Shown: positions 45,147 to 55,164 of the stretch, one piece after another
Layout: each line of letters begins with the position of its first letter
Numbering within the stretch: the first letter of the stretch is position 1
Assembly: GCA_902584995.1 (NCBI GenBank)
Contig: CACICF010000009.1
Span: 1 to 64,000, forward strand
Length of the DNA stretch: 64,000 nucleotides
Source of the DNA: an uncultured Pelagibacteraceae bacterium
GTDB taxonomy: Bacteria > Pseudomonadota > Alphaproteobacteria > Pelagibacterales > Pelagibacteraceae
Direction of reading: 5' to 3'
Notes under the pieces: generated by a model
The model's database searches: none
The model's input: the letters and a program-made list of their open reading frames with translations, nothing else
What the model was told of the DNA's origin: nothing
Program-made: the position numbers and the translations under genes

Positions 45147-45835
45147 TGAATAAAATAAAAAAAAATAATATTGTAAAATTTCCAACTAAACTTACTGAAG
45201 TAGAAAGAGAAATTGAGGCTATTATATTTGCTGCCGCAGAACCTCTATCAGTAGAAACGATTGAGTCTAAATTATCAAAACCAACTGACATTCAACAATC
45301 ATTAGAAAACCTCAAGGATTTTTACTCCAAAAGAGGCATTAATCTAATTTGTATTTCAAATAAATGGTCTTTTAGGACAGCAGTAAATTTATCATCTTTA
45401 ATGTCAGAACAAAAGACAGTTGAAAAAAAACTATCTAGAGCTGCGATAGAAACACTTGCAATCATTGTTTATCATCAACCTGTCACAAGATCTGAAATTG
45501 AGGAAATTAGAGGTGTTGCATTTGGAACAAATACTTTAGAAATTTTAATGGAATTAAATTGGGTTAAACACGAGGGTAGAAAAAATGTTCCAGGTAAGCC
45601 AATACAATATGGGACAACAGACGAATTTCTAAGTCATTTTAATCTTCAAAAATTATCAGATCTACCAACTGTCAATGAATTAGGTTCGGCAGGTTTAATT
45701 GATACTTCAAGTGTTGATGCATCAATTTTTGGAACAGGCAAATTTTTCAAAGAAAAACAAGTAGATAAAAAGGAAAATATATATTCTGATATTGATGAAA
45801 TGTTAAGCAGTACACTTAAAACAGACGAAACCTAA
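45146..45835 (+). CDS. scpB: Segregation and condensation protein ScpB
   Basis: 229-aa partner of ScpA, two winged-helix domains. EREIEAIIFAAAEPLSVETIES (about 20-41) and LSRAAIETLAIIVYHQPVTRSEIEEIRGV are the strongest family signatures, followed by GRKNVPGKPIQYGTTDEFL. The C-terminal 60 residues are acidic and variable. It shares one base with scpA, giving coupled production of the two interacting proteins. Confidence 0.92.
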   Translation: MNKIKKNNIVKFPTKLTEVEREIEAIIFAAAEPLSVETIESKLSKPTDIQQSLENLKDFYSKRGINLICISNKWSFRTAVNLSSLMSEQKTVEKKLSRAAIETLAIIVYHQPVTRSEIEEIRGVAFGTNTLEILMELNWVKHEGRKNVPGKPIQYGTTDEFLSHFNLQKLSDLPTVNELGSAGLIDTSSVDASIFGTGKFFKEKQVDKKENIYSDIDEMLSSTLKTDET

Positions 45836-45878
45836 AAATTCACTTTTAAATAATCAATAATAAGGTTATAAGCAATCC

Positions 45879-46076
45879 ATGAGTATAGGTTTTTGGCAAA
45901 TTGCAATTGTAGTAATCTTAGTTGTTCTACTATTTGGTAGAGGCAAAATATCCAGCTTGATGGGTGATGTAGCAAAGGGTATCAAAAGTTTTAAAAAGGG
46001 AATGGCTACAGATGTTAATGATGATAGCCAAAATAAAAATATTTCAGACAATCAAGACTCAAATAACAAAGAGTAA
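45879..46076 (+). CDS. tatA: Sec-independent translocase subunit TatA
   Basis: 65-aa membrane protein forming the Tat pore. It has an N-terminal helix ([20 protein letters not shown]), the hinge [12 protein letters not shown] and an amphipathic helix ([12 protein letters not shown]), then a short acidic tail. Length is close to the family minimum. It is followed 3 bases later by tatB and then tatC. At least one candidate Tat-like substrate (the M48 lipoprotein with an RRNF N-terminus) is in the window. Confidence 0.92.
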   Translation: MSIGFWQIAIVVILVVLLFGRGKISSLMGDVAKGIKSFKKGMATDVNDDSQNKNISDNQDSNNKE

Positions 46077-46079
46077 AAA

Positions 46080-46313
46080 ATGCCATCAATTGGCTGGTTA
46101 GAAATCTTAATAATTGTTTCGATTGCAATAATTGTTGTGGGGCCAAAAGATTTCCCTTTTATGCTAAAAAAAATTGGTTCATGGATAGGTTCGGCAAAAA
46201 GATATGTTAGAGATGTCCAAGGCCAAGTAAGTGATTTAACAAATGAAACCTTAAGTGCTGATATAGAAGAAAAAACTAAATCTGAAAATCAAAAAAAGAA
46301 TAAAGATGAGTAA
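46080..46313 (+). CDS. tatB: Sec-independent translocase subunit TatB
   Basis: 77 aa, shorter than most TatB (often above 130) because the C-terminal tail is reduced. The N-terminal helix and hinge are typical: GWLEILIIVSIAIIVVGPKDFPFMLKKIGSWIG, with the GP hinge that distinguishes TatB from TatA, then the amphipathic helix with RYVRDVQGQVSDL. It forms the substrate receptor with TatC. The end overlaps tatC by 8 bases. Confidence 0.9.
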   Translation: MPSIGWLEILIIVSIAIIVVGPKDFPFMLKKIGSWIGSAKRYVRDVQGQVSDLTNETLSADIEEKTKSENQKKNKDE

Positions 46314-47076
46314 AGATAAAGAAGGAAGTTTTATAAGTCATTTAACAGAGTTAAGAAAAAGATTAATTAATTCTTTGATATTTTTAGCAGTGCTCTTTGT
46401 AATTTGTTATTATTTTTCTGAATACATCTATGGTTTTCTTGTAGAACCATATGCAAATGCAGTAAAAGATGACGATGCTAACAGAAGATTAATATTTACT
46501 GCTCTTCAAGAAACATTTTTAACATATTTAAAAGTTTCTTTTTTTACAGCATTTTTTGTTACAAGCCCATTTATACTAATTCAAATTTGGAAATTTATTG
46601 CTCCTGGTCTTTATAACCATGAAAAGAAAGCCATAATGCCATATCTTGTAGTAACTCCTATTTTATTTTTACTTGGCGGCATGCTTGTTTATTATTTGAT
46701 AATGCCACTTGCTATAAAGTTTTTTTTATCTTTCGAAAGTTTAGGTGCAGCTACAAATTTACCAATACAACTGGAGGCTAAAGTTAACGAATATTTATCA
46801 TTAGTTATGAAGCTTATCTTTGCATTTGGGTTAAGTTTTCAATTACCAGTAGTATTAAGTTTATTGGCTAGAATTGGTGTTGTTAACTCAACTTTTCTTA
46901 AAGAGAGAAGAAAATATGTTGTTGTAATTATATTTGCAGCAGCTGCAGTACTAACACCTCCTGATCCAATTACTCAAATAGGTTTGGGAATTCCATTATT
47001 AATTTTATATGAATTATCAATAATATCAGTAGGAATAATTGAAAAAAAATTAGAAGAAAAAAATGCACAATATTAA
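46306..47076 (+). CDS. tatC: Sec-independent translocase subunit TatC
   Basis: 256-aa six-helix membrane protein recognising twin-arginine signal peptides. The N-terminal motif SFISHLTELRKRLINSL, the loop FTALQETFLTYLKVSFF, the conserved SPFILIQIWKFIAPGLY and NEYLSLVMKLIFAFGLSFQLPV match TatC over the full length. It overlaps serS by 14 bases at its 3' end, in a different frame. Confidence 0.95.
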   Translation: MSKDKEGSFISHLTELRKRLINSLIFLAVLFVICYYFSEYIYGFLVEPYANAVKDDDANRRLIFTALQETFLTYLKVSFFTAFFVTSPFILIQIWKFIAPGLYNHEKKAIMPYLVVTPILFLLGGMLVYYLIMPLAIKFFLSFESLGAATNLPIQLEAKVNEYLSLVMKLIFAFGLSFQLPVVLSLLARIGVVNSTFLKERRKYVVVIIFAAAAVLTPPDPITQIGLGIPLLILYELSIISVGIIEKKLEEKNAQY

Positions 47077-48322
47077 AGATATTAGAAAAGACTTTAATAA
47101 TTTTAAGGAAAAACTTAAAAATCGTAACATCGATACAGATCTTGATAATATTACAAGTCTTGATGAACAGAATAGAAAGCTTATCCAAGAAAAAGAAACA
47201 CTTGAAATGGAAAAAAAAACTATTTCAAAATCTAAAGACCAAAAATTATTTGAAAAATCAAAAGATCTTTCTGTTAAAATTGAAGAAATTAACAAAAGTC
47301 AATCAAAACTGCAGAGCCAAATTGATAGCATATTGTCATCAATACCAAACTTACCTTTAAGCGATGTTCCAATTGGTCAGGATGAAAATGCTAATGTAGA
47401 GATTGAAAAAAAAGGTGAAATTAAAGAGTTTGATTTTAAACCAAAAACCCACTTCGAATTAGGTGAAAATCTTAATATGCTTGATTTTGATTTAGCCACA
47501 AAAACCACAGGCTCTAGATTTGTATTTGTAAAAAAACAATTAGCTCAACTCGAAAGAGCTCTATCAAACTTTATGATAGATACTCATACACAAAAAAATG
47601 GTTACACAGAAATATCACCTCCATTAATAGCTTCCGCTGAAACTATGTATGGAACTGGCCAATTACCAAAATTTGAAAATGATCAATTTGAAATTAAATT
47701 AGATGCAGATGAGGGAAGAAAGTTTTTGATTCCAACTGCAGAAGTTATTTTAACAAACATAGTAAAAAACCAAATTATTAATAAGGATGATCTACCAATT
47801 AGAGTTGTTGCTTCAACTCCATGTTTTAGAAAAGAAGCAGGTAGTTACGGCAAAGATACAAAAGGTATGATTAGACAACATCAGTTTTATAAAGTTGAAT
47901 TAGTTAGCATAGTTGAAAATGATAAATGTGCCGATGAGTTAGAGCGTATGTCTAATGCAGCTACTATGATTTTAGATGAGTTAAAACTACCATATAGGAA
48001 AATCATTTTATGTACTGGTGATATGGGTTTTAGCGCCGAAAAAACTTATGATATTGAAGTTTGGCTCCCTTCTGAAAATAGATATAGAGAAATTTCTAGT
48101 TGTTCCTCTTGTGGATCATTCCAAGCAAGAAGGATGAAAGCAAGATACAAAGATAAAAACAATTCAAAAGAGTTTTTAGGAACATTAAATGGTAGCGGGT
48201 TGGCAGTTGGACGTACAATGATAGCAATAATGGAAAATTATCAAACTCAAGATGGTTCAATTTTAATACCTGAAGTTCTAAAGCCATATATGCCTAATAT
48301 AGACAAAATTTCCATCAATTAA
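47063..48322 (+). CDS. serS: Seryl-tRNA synthetase
   Basis: 419-aa class II synthetase. The N-terminal long coiled-coil arm (about 28-100, charged heptads) binds the tRNA-Ser variable arm. Motif 2 is FRKEAGSYGKDTKGMIRQHQ and motif 3 GSGLAVGRTMIAIMENYQ. It starts inside tatC. The cognate tRNA-Ser(TGA) gene is at the far end of this window. In many alphaproteobacteria surE and pcm follow serS; here yajC follows directly. Confidence 0.95.
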   Translation: MHNIKDIRKDFNNFKEKLKNRNIDTDLDNITSLDEQNRKLIQEKETLEMEKKTISKSKDQKLFEKSKDLSVKIEEINKSQSKLQSQIDSILSSIPNLPLSDVPIGQDENANVEIEKKGEIKEFDFKPKTHFELGENLNMLDFDLATKTTGSRFVFVKKQLAQLERALSNFMIDTHTQKNGYTEISPPLIASAETMYGTGQLPKFENDQFEIKLDADEGRKFLIPTAEVILTNIVKNQIINKDDLPIRVVASTPCFRKEAGSYGKDTKGMIRQHQFYKVELVSIVENDKCADELERMSNAATMILDELKLPYRKIILCTGDMGFSAEKTYDIEVWLPSENRYREISSCSSCGSFQARRMKARYKDKNNSKEFLGTLNGSGLAVGRTMIAIMENYQTQDGSILIPEVLKPYMPNIDKISIN

Positions 48323-48376
48323 GAGTTGAGTTTGAATATAAGATGAGATAAATAGCCTTAACAAATTATATACGTT

Positions 48377-48661
48377 ATGGATGCTGGAATTGGACAATTT
48401 ATACCCTTAATTTTAATTTTTGTAATTTTCTATTTTTTCTTAATTAGACCTCAACAAAAAAAAGTTAAAGACCACAAAGCTATGGTAGAAGCTCTTAAAA
48501 GAGGTGATAAGGTTATCACATCTGGTGGCATACTTGGCACAGTTGAGAGAATTATAGATAACGAAAAAGTTGAAGTAAAAATTTCTGATAATGTAAATGT
48601 TGAAGTTGTTAGAGCAACTGGCATACAAAGTTTAGTAAGTTCCATCGAACCAAAAAAATAA
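48377..48661 (+). CDS. yajC: Preprotein translocase subunit YajC
   Basis: 94-aa single-span membrane protein of the SecDF-YajC holotranslocon. N-terminal helix FIPLILIFVIFYFFLIRPQQKK (about 8-29) with the family signature FLIRPQQKK, then a small beta domain with LKRGDKVITSGGILGTVERI. The length is standard. It stands 13 bases before secD on the same strand. Confidence 0.93.
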   Translation: MDAGIGQFIPLILIFVIFYFFLIRPQQKKVKDHKAMVEALKRGDKVITSGGILGTVERIIDNEKVEVKISDNVNVEVVRATGIQSLVSSIEPKK

Positions 48662-48673
48662 CATAACAAAAAA

Positions 48674-50227
48674 GTGTTATACTTTTCAAAATTACGGATA
48701 ATATCAGTAATTATTTTTACGATAATTTTTTCATATTTTGCTCTTTCAAATTTTACAAAATTAGATGATAGATTTTTTTCAAAAAACATAAATTTAGGTT
48801 TGGATCTTCAAGGAGGCTCTTATTTGTTGCTTGAAATTGACAATCGACCCGTGATTACTCAGAGACTACAGGCAAAAATTATTGAGTTGAAAAGATATTT
48901 TAAGGAAAAAGAAATAAGCTTGAAGAATTTTTCTTTAAATGGAGATACCATTACTTTTGAAGCTCAAAAACAAGATCTTGAACAAGTATCAAAATTACTA
49001 AATGATAAGGAAAGTGATATTAACCAATACTATCAGAGTTACAAATCTCATGAATTTGATGTTATTGAAAATAATAATTTATTTAATCTTAATTATTCAA
49101 GATATGGATTAGTTTTATTAAAAAATGCATCCCTTGATCAAGCAATTGAAATCGTAAGAAGAAGAGTTGATGAAGTTGGAACTAATGAACCAAATATACT
49201 TAAAAGAAGTAATGACCGTATTCTTGTCGAGTTACCAGGATTAGATGATCCCAACAGAATCAAATCATTGTTAGGAAAGACAGCCAATCTTACATTTCAA
49301 TTTATTTCACAAAATAGCGAAGAATCTTTTGGAACTGAAAAATTATCATTTGAAGATGATGATAGAGAGGCAATTGTAAGTAAAAGAATAATTCTAAGTG
49401 GTGATAATTTAGTAGATGCAAAACCTACTATGAATTCACAAACTAATGAAACAGTAGTTTCATTTAGTTTAGATAGAGTAGGTGCGAAAAAATTTGGAAA
49501 AGCTACCAGCACAGGTGTGGGCAAACAATTAGCAATTATTTTAGATGGCAAAATAATCAGCGCCCCAACAGTGAGAGAACCTATAGTTGGAGGATCTGGT
49601 CAAATTTCTGGAAACTTTACATTTCAATCAGCTACAGATCTTGCTTTATTACTTAGATCGGGTGCTTTGCCAGCACCTTTAAATATTATTGAAGAAAGAA
49701 CTGTTGGTCCTGACTTGGGTCAAGACTCAATTGATGCAGGAATACTATCTTTGATTATTGGTTTCTTGCTAGTTATTATATTTATGATTTACAAATATAG
49801 AGCATTCGGATTAATTGCCAATTTAGCCTTAATTACAAACCTATTTTTATTAATTGGAATTCTTACATTATTCGAGGCAACTTTAACTTTGCCTGGAATT
49901 GCAGGTATAATTTTAACTGTAGGTATGGCGGTAGATGCTAATGTTTTAATTTTTGAGCGTATTAAAGAAGAAACTAAAAGTGAAAAAAATCCTATTATTG
50001 CATTTGATGCTGGATATACAAAGTCAAGAACAACAATCTTAGATGCCAACATCACAACGTTAATTGCTGCTTTTATATTATTTTTTATGGGCTCAGGTCC
50101 TGTAAAAGGTTTCTCAGTAACATTGGGAGTTGGAATATTGACAACGTTATTCTCTGTATATTTTATAGCTAGATTACTAACCTCTTTGTACGTGGTTAAA
50201 AATAAAGAAAAGGAGCAGTTATTATAA
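48674..50227 (+). CDS. secD: Protein translocase subunit SecD
   Basis: 517-aa RND-like membrane protein that uses the proton gradient to finish export. GTG start. One N-terminal helix, then the large periplasmic domain starting NLGLDLQGGSYLLLEID, with VRRRVDEVGTNEPNI and PGLDDPNRIKSLLGKTA. The six-helix channel domain has RTVGPDLGQDSIDAG and GMAVDANVLIFERIKEE with the conserved acidic residue. The length is typical of alphaproteobacterial SecD. The stop shares one base with secF. Confidence 0.94.
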   Translation: MLYFSKLRIISVIIFTIIFSYFALSNFTKLDDRFFSKNINLGLDLQGGSYLLLEIDNRPVITQRLQAKIIELKRYFKEKEISLKNFSLNGDTITFEAQKQDLEQVSKLLNDKESDINQYYQSYKSHEFDVIENNNLFNLNYSRYGLVLLKNASLDQAIEIVRRRVDEVGTNEPNILKRSNDRILVELPGLDDPNRIKSLLGKTANLTFQFISQNSEESFGTEKLSFEDDDREAIVSKRIILSGDNLVDAKPTMNSQTNETVVSFSLDRVGAKKFGKATSTGVGKQLAIILDGKIISAPTVREPIVGGSGQISGNFTFQSATDLALLLRSGALPAPLNIIEERTVGPDLGQDSIDAGILSLIIGFLLVIIFMIYKYRAFGLIANLALITNLFLLIGILTLFEATLTLPGIAGIILTVGMAVDANVLIFERIKEETKSEKNPIIAFDAGYTKSRTTILDANITTLIAAFILFFMGSGPVKGFSVTLGVGILTTLFSVYFIARLLTSLYVVKNKEKEQLL

Positions 50228-51120
50228 TGAATAATATTTCCTTTAACAAATTCTATAGAAAATTTAATATCTTATCTCTCATTTTAATAATAACTTCCTT
50301 AATATTTCTTATCATTAAAGGTTTGAATTATGGTGTTGACTTTAAAGGAGGAACTTTAATTGAATTAAGAACAAATGATAAAACTAATAATATAACTATG
50401 ATCAGAGATAGTTTTAATCAAATGAATTTGGGAGACGTATCAGTTAAAAAATTTGGTAATGAGACAGATTTTATAGTTAAATTTGAAAAACAAAATTCAA
50501 ACGATCCAGAATTTATTAAAAATATTCAAAATAAATTATCCAGCTCTATAGGAGATGTCGATTTTAGAAGAGTAGAAAACGTTGGACCAAAAGTAAGTTC
50601 AGAACTTCTAAAATCTGGAATTATTGCTATAAGCTTATCTTTAGCTGCAATGCTGTTGTATATTTGGATTAGATTTGAGTGGCAATTCAGCTTAGGAGCA
50701 ATATTAGCAATATTTCATGATGTTATTATAACTTTAGGAATATTCTCTATTTTCTCTTTAGAAATTAATTTATCAATAGTGGCCGCTGTATTAACTATAG
50801 TTGGGTATTCAATGAATGACACAGTTGTTATATTTGATAGAGTTAGAGAAAATTTAAGAAAGTATTCAGATACTAAAATTTATGAATTAACAAATATTTC
50901 AATAAATGAAACTTTATCAAGAACAATAATAACCTCAGTAACTACTCTTCTAGCTTTATTATCCATATATTTATTTGGTGGTGAAATTCTTAAAGGTTTC
51001 TCTTTAGCAATGATTTTAGGTGTAATATTTGGAACATATTCATCAATATATATAGCTAATCCAGTTTTAGTTGCACTAAACGTGAGCCAAAGAACAATTG
51101 TTAAAGAAGAAAAAGATTAA
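50227..51120 (+). CDS. secF: Protein translocase subunit SecF
   Basis: 297-aa partner of SecD. The start region has GLNYGVDFKGGTLIELRT, a short periplasmic domain follows, then the channel helices with VGPKVSSELLKSGI, IFHDVIITLGIFS, VGYSMNDTVVIFDRVREN and TSVTTLLALLSIYLFGG, all typical of SecF. It is translationally coupled to secD (TAATG). The 3' end overlaps the convergent membrane-protein gene by 4 bases. Confidence 0.94.
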   Translation: MNNISFNKFYRKFNILSLILIITSLIFLIIKGLNYGVDFKGGTLIELRTNDKTNNITMIRDSFNQMNLGDVSVKKFGNETDFIVKFEKQNSNDPEFIKNIQNKLSSSIGDVDFRRVENVGPKVSSELLKSGIIAISLSLAAMLLYIWIRFEWQFSLGAILAIFHDVIITLGIFSIFSLEINLSIVAAVLTIVGYSMNDTVVIFDRVRENLRKYSDTKIYELTNISINETLSRTIITSVTTLLALLSIYLFGGEILKGFSLAMILGVIFGTYSSIYIANPVLVALNVSQRTIVKEEKD

Positions 51121-51719
51121 TACAAATTTTGAGCTACAACCATCGATAACAACATCGGCAAAGATAGTAAAGTATTCGTTCTAGAAAATAACATTGCAGT
51201 TTTTGCTGATTTTGCCTTAACATCTGGTTCAACCGTTACAATACCCAAAGCTTTTTTTTGATTAGGCCAAATAACAAACCAAACATTAAAAGCCATGATT
51301 ATTCCAAGCCACATACCAATTCCAATAGCCGTAGCTTTACCACCACCTGATCCAATTCCAAGGGCCATAGCTTGATGAACATAACCATTTATATATGCTA
51401 ATATAAGTCCAGAAATTACTGTGAATAAAGCTGCCCATCTAAACCAAAATAGTGCTGCTGGTGCAATCACTTTTCCAATAGCTGGTTTTTGCTCATCTGG
51501 AATTTTAGCCATATTAGGTATTTGTACAAAATTAAAATACCAAAGTAATCCTATCCACATGATGGCTACAATTACATGTATGTATCTAAATAACCAACTC
51601 CAAAAAACTAAATCGATATCAAAACCACCGTTTCCAAAATACAAACCAAGGAATAGTAAGATTGATAGTGCCAAAGAAACGTGAATAGTTTTTGATAAAG
51701 ATTGAAGAATCGATGTCAT
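51117..51719 (-). CDS. PuuD-like membrane protein (urate-oxidase N-terminal family)
   Basis: 200 aa, about five hydrophobic segments with conserved histidines: SKTIHVSLALSILL, FRYIHVIVAIMWIGLLWYFNFVQIP and a tryptophan-rich helix NVWFVIWPNQKKALG. The RxxHVIxxxxWIGxLWYFNFVQ pattern resembles the membrane domain named after urate hydroxylase PuuD. No cytochrome c domain is attached, and no purine genes are near, so urate as substrate is doubtful. Histidines within helices could bind haem. Many marine bacteria carry a stand-alone version of unknown role. Confidence 0.6.
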   Translation of the reverse strand: MTSILQSLSKTIHVSLALSILLFLGLYFGNGGFDIDLVFWSWLFRYIHVIVAIMWIGLLWYFNFVQIPNMAKIPDEQKPAIGKVIAPAALFWFRWAALFTVISGLILAYINGYVHQAMALGIGSGGGKATAIGIGMWLGIIMAFNVWFVIWPNQKKALGIVTVEPDVKAKSAKTAMLFSRTNTLLSLPMLLSMVVAQNLY

Positions 51720-51752
51720 ATATTTATATTTTATATCATTTTTAAATATTTT

Positions 51753-54629
51753 TTAAGCTGTTTTTTTAAATTTGTTATCTAGCAAAGGTTTTAAAAATTT
51801 ACCTGTATAACTGTCTTTAACATTAATAATTTCCTCAGGTTTACCTTCTGCTATAATATTTCCACCTTTCACTCCACCATCAGGACCCATATCAACAATA
51901 TAATCAGCTGTTTTTATTACGTCTAAATTGTGCTCAATTACAACAACTGTATTTCCTGTTGCGACAAAAGTATGAAGTATTTCTAATAATTTTTTAATAT
52001 CATGTTGATGTAATCCTGTAGTTGGTTCATCCAAAATATAAATAGTTCTTCCTGTTGATCTTTTAGATAATTCTTTTGCTAGCTTTATTCTTTGTGCCTC
52101 ACCACCAGAGAGAGTAGTTGCTTGCTGACCTATTTTTATATAACCCAATCCAACTTTTTTGAGTGTTAACAATTTAGTCTTTATATTTGAGATATTCTCA
52201 AAGTACTCACAACCTTCATCCACAGTCATATTTAAAACGTCTGCAATACTTTTATCTTTAAATTTAATTTCTAATGTTTCTCTATTGTACCTTGTTCCTT
52301 TGCATTCATCACAAGTTATGTATACATCTGGTAAAAAATGCATTTCGTATGTTATTACTCCATCACCTTCACAAGCTTCACAACGTCCACCTTTAACGTT
52401 AAAAGAAAATCTTCCAGGTTTATAACCTCTACTTTTTGCTTCTGGTAAATTAGTAAACCAATCCCTAATCGGCCCAAAAGCACCAGTATAAGTGGCAGGA
52501 TTTGATCTTGGTGTTCTTCCAATTGGTGATTGATCAATGTCAATAATTTTGTCTACTAATTCAATACCTTTAAAACCTCTAAATGGTTTTGGTATTTTTC
52601 TTGATTTATTATTATTTAAAGTAAGGTTTAAAGCATTGTAAAGCGTTTGTAGTATTAAAGTAGATTTGCCACTACCAGATACACCAGTAACACATGTGAA
52701 ACTTCCTAATGGGATTTTAAGATTTACGTTATTTAAATTATTACCAGTTGCACCATTAATTTCTAAAAATCTACCATTCTTCGCTAATCTTCTATTTCGT
52801 GGGATGGGTATGTAACTCTTATTTGATAAGTATCTTCCAGTAATACTTTTATCATTATTAAGAATATCTTTGTATGAACCTTGTGCAATTACTTCCCCAC
52901 CTTTATTTCCAGCTTCAGGACCAAGGTCAATTATATGGTCAGCATTTTCCATTGTTTCTGTATCATGTTCAACCACAATTACTGTATTCCCCAGGTCTCT
53001 TAATCTTTTTAATGCATTAATTAACTTTACATTATCTTTTTGGTGCAAACCTATAGACGGTTCATCAAGAACATATAACACACCAGTTAACCCAGACCCT
53101 ATTTGAGATGCTAATCTAATTCTTTGAGCTTCACCTCCTGACAATGTTCCAGATTCTCTAGATAATGTTAGGTAATCAAGTCCAACATTTAATAAAAAGT
53201 TTAATCTCTCGTTAATTTCTTTAAGTATGTGTTGTGCTATTTTTAATTGCCTTTTGTCTAATTTGGTTTCTAGTGATTTAAACCACTCTTTTGCATCGTA
53301 AATTGATTTTTCTGTAACTTCACTAATATTAAGTTCATTAATTTTTACACATAAAGCCTCATCTTTTAATCTGTGTCCATTACACCTTTCGCATTTTGTA
53401 TCTGATTGATATTGTGAAATTTCTTCTCTTTTCCAATCACTATCAGTTTCTAAAAACCTTCTTTCCAGATTATTTACTACACCCTCAAATGTTTTTTTAT
53501 GTGAATATTTTTCATATCCATCATCGTAAGAAAATTTTATTTCCTCATCATCTGAACCATAAAGAATTACATCTTTAATTTTTTTTGGTAATTTTGACCA
53601 TCTATCATTTAATGAAAATCCATAATGTTTTGCTATTGATGCTAAAGTTTGAGCGTAGTATAAAGAAGACGACTTTGACCAAGGTTCAATTGCGCCATCT
53701 GCTATAGTTTTTTTTTCATCTGGTACTACCAATTTAGGATCTACATTTAATTTTACTCCTATACCTTCACATTCTTCGCACGCACCATAAGGACTGTTAA
53801 AAGAAAATAATCTAGGCTCGATCTCTTCAATGGTAAAACCACTTTCTGGACATGCAAATTTTGTTGAAAAAATTAAATTTTCAATTTTTCTAAATTTTTT
53901 TGGAAGAGTTTCATCCTCATATTCCACAAACATTAAACCATTAGCTAAATTTACAGCTGTTTCGACACTTTCTGCTAATCTATTACCTAATGATGCATTT
54001 AGAACTATCCTATCGACTAAAACAGATATATCATGTTTAAGTTTTTTATTTAATTCTGGAACATCATCAATGTCATATAATTTATTATCTACTTTAATTT
54101 TTCTAAATCCCCTTTTTTTATAACCAAGTATATCTTTTCGGTATTCTCCTTTTCTTCCTCTAACAACAGGTGCATATAAGTAAATAGTAGATTTTTTAGG
54201 AAGAGTTTTGATTTTATCTACTATTTGACTAATTGTTTGTGAAGTAATTGGCAAACCTGTAAATGGAGAGTATGGTATACCTGCTCTTGCATAAAGCACT
54301 CTCATATAGTCATAAATTTCTGTGACTGTTGCTACTGTAGATCTTGGGTTTTTAGATGTATTTTTTTGTTCAATAGAGATTGCTGGACTTAAACCTTCAA
54401 TTAAATCTACATTTGGTTTTTTCATTTTATCTAAAAATTGTCTTGCGTATGCAGACAAACTCTCAACATATCTTCTTTGACCTTCTGCGTAGACCGTATC
54501 GAATGCTAATGACGATTTCCCAGACCCAGATAGTCCAGTAATCACGACAAATTTTTCTTTAGGAATCTCGAGTGTAATATTCTTTAAATTGTGCTCTTTT
54601 GCACCCTTAATAACTATCTTTTTGAGCAT
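51753..54629 (-). CDS. uvrA: Excinuclease ABC subunit A
   Basis: 958-aa DNA damage sensor of nucleotide-excision repair. Two ABC modules: Walker [11 protein letters not shown] (about 33-42) and [10 protein letters not shown] (about 640), signatures [12 protein letters not shown] and [12 protein letters not shown], Walker [12 protein letters not shown] and [11 protein letters not shown]. The C-terminal zinc module is intact (CEACEGDG ... CDECKGT). The first module reads CPESGFT, with serine where many UvrA have the second cysteine; I believe this is common in alphaproteobacteria. It is divergent from ssb with 80 bases between starts. No LexA-type box was found there. Confidence 0.96.
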   Translation of the reverse strand: MLKKIVIKGAKEHNLKNITLEIPKEKFVVITGLSGSGKSSLAFDTVYAEGQRRYVESLSAYARQFLDKMKKPNVDLIEGLSPAISIEQKNTSKNPRSTVATVTEIYDYMRVLYARAGIPYSPFTGLPITSQTISQIVDKIKTLPKKSTIYLYAPVVRGRKGEYRKDILGYKKRGFRKIKVDNKLYDIDDVPELNKKLKHDISVLVDRIVLNASLGNRLAESVETAVNLANGLMFVEYEDETLPKKFRKIENLIFSTKFACPESGFTIEEIEPRLFSFNSPYGACEECEGIGVKLNVDPKLVVPDEKKTIADGAIEPWSKSSSLYYAQTLASIAKHYGFSLNDRWSKLPKKIKDVILYGSDDEEIKFSYDDGYEKYSHKKTFEGVVNNLERRFLETDSDWKREEISQYQSDTKCERCNGHRLKDEALCVKINELNISEVTEKSIYDAKEWFKSLETKLDKRQLKIAQHILKEINERLNFLLNVGLDYLTLSRESGTLSGGEAQRIRLASQIGSGLTGVLYVLDEPSIGLHQKDNVKLINALKRLRDLGNTVIVVEHDTETMENADHIIDLGPEAGNKGGEVIAQGSYKDILNNDKSITGRYLSNKSYIPIPRNRRLAKNGRFLEINGATGNNLNNVNLKIPLGSFTCVTGVSGSGKSTLILQTLYNALNLTLNNNKSRKIPKPFRGFKGIELVDKIIDIDQSPIGRTPRSNPATYTGAFGPIRDWFTNLPEAKSRGYKPGRFSFNVKGGRCEACEGDGVITYEMHFLPDVYITCDECKGTRYNRETLEIKFKDKSIADVLNMTVDEGCEYFENISNIKTKLLTLKKVGLGYIKIGQQATTLSGGEAQRIKLAKELSKRSTGRTIYILDEPTTGLHQHDIKKLLEILHTFVATGNTVVVIEHNLDVIKTADYIVDMGPDGGVKGGNIIAEGKPEEIINVKDSYTGKFLKPLLDNKFKKTA

Positions 54630-54656
54630 AATTTTTGTTGCTTTAATTTAATAAAA

Positions 54657-54685
54657 TTAATATTCAAGTTATTAAGTGTTATAAT
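54657..54685 (+). promoter_or_regulatory. Candidate ssb promoter
   Basis: TTAATA (54657-54662) and a perfect TATAAT (54680-54685) are separated by 17 bases, 24 bases before the ssb ATG. The -10 is convincing; the -35 matches four of six positions. AT-rich background lowers certainty. Confidence 0.4.
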
Positions 54686-54709
54686 AAACATTCTAAATAT
54701 TAAAATATT

Positions 54710-55159
54710 ATGGCTGGAAGTTTAAATAAAGTATTATTAATTGGTCGTTTAGGCGCAGATCCAGAAGTGAAACAAATGGTTAATGGCAAAAGTGTAGCTA
54801 GATTAAGTTTAGCAACAAGTCAATCCTGGAAAGATAAAAACACAGGGGAAAAAAAAGAAAAAACTGAATGGCATAGAATCGTTGTTTTTAACGAGGGTTT
54901 AGTTAATGTTGTTCAACAGTATTTAAAAAAAGGAGCACAAGTATACGTTGAGGGACAACTTTCTACAAGAAAATGGAAAGATGAACAAAGTGGACAAGAT
55001 AAGTATTCAACTGAAATACTTATACAAGGTTACAACTCATCTTTAACAATGTTAGGTGGTGGTAATCAAAATAATATTGGATCACAAGATAACAAACAGA
55101 ATTTTGATGATAGTCCTGCACCTAATCAAAATGATTTAGATGATGATATTCCATTTTAA
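54710..55159 (+). CDS. ssb: Single-stranded DNA-binding protein
   Basis: 149-aa OB-fold protein coating single-stranded DNA. The N-terminus [18 protein letters not shown], the aromatic DNA contact in TEWHRIVVF and [18 protein letters not shown] are typical. A glutamine/asparagine-rich linker leads to the acidic tip ending DDDIPF, the interaction hook for repair and replication partners. The order uvrA-ssb-gyrA is conserved in alphaproteobacteria. Confidence 0.96.
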   Translation: MAGSLNKVLLIGRLGADPEVKQMVNGKSVARLSLATSQSWKDKNTGEKKEKTEWHRIVVFNEGLVNVVQQYLKKGAQVYVEGQLSTRKWKDEQSGQDKYSTEILIQGYNSSLTMLGGGNQNNIGSQDNKQNFDDSPAPNQNDLDDDIPF

Positions 55160-55164
55160 TTAGT

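Noticed and set aside
51753-54629. Missing cysteine in the first zinc module of UvrA (CPESGFT) as a second zinc-loss event
   Set aside because: From memory of the family this serine is common in alphaproteobacterial UvrA, and the C-terminal zinc module is complete, so it is not treated as notable.
54630-54709. Search for a LexA (SOS) box between uvrA and ssb
   Set aside because: No GTTC-N7-GTTC or GAAC-N7-GTTC element is present, so SOS control is not supported.
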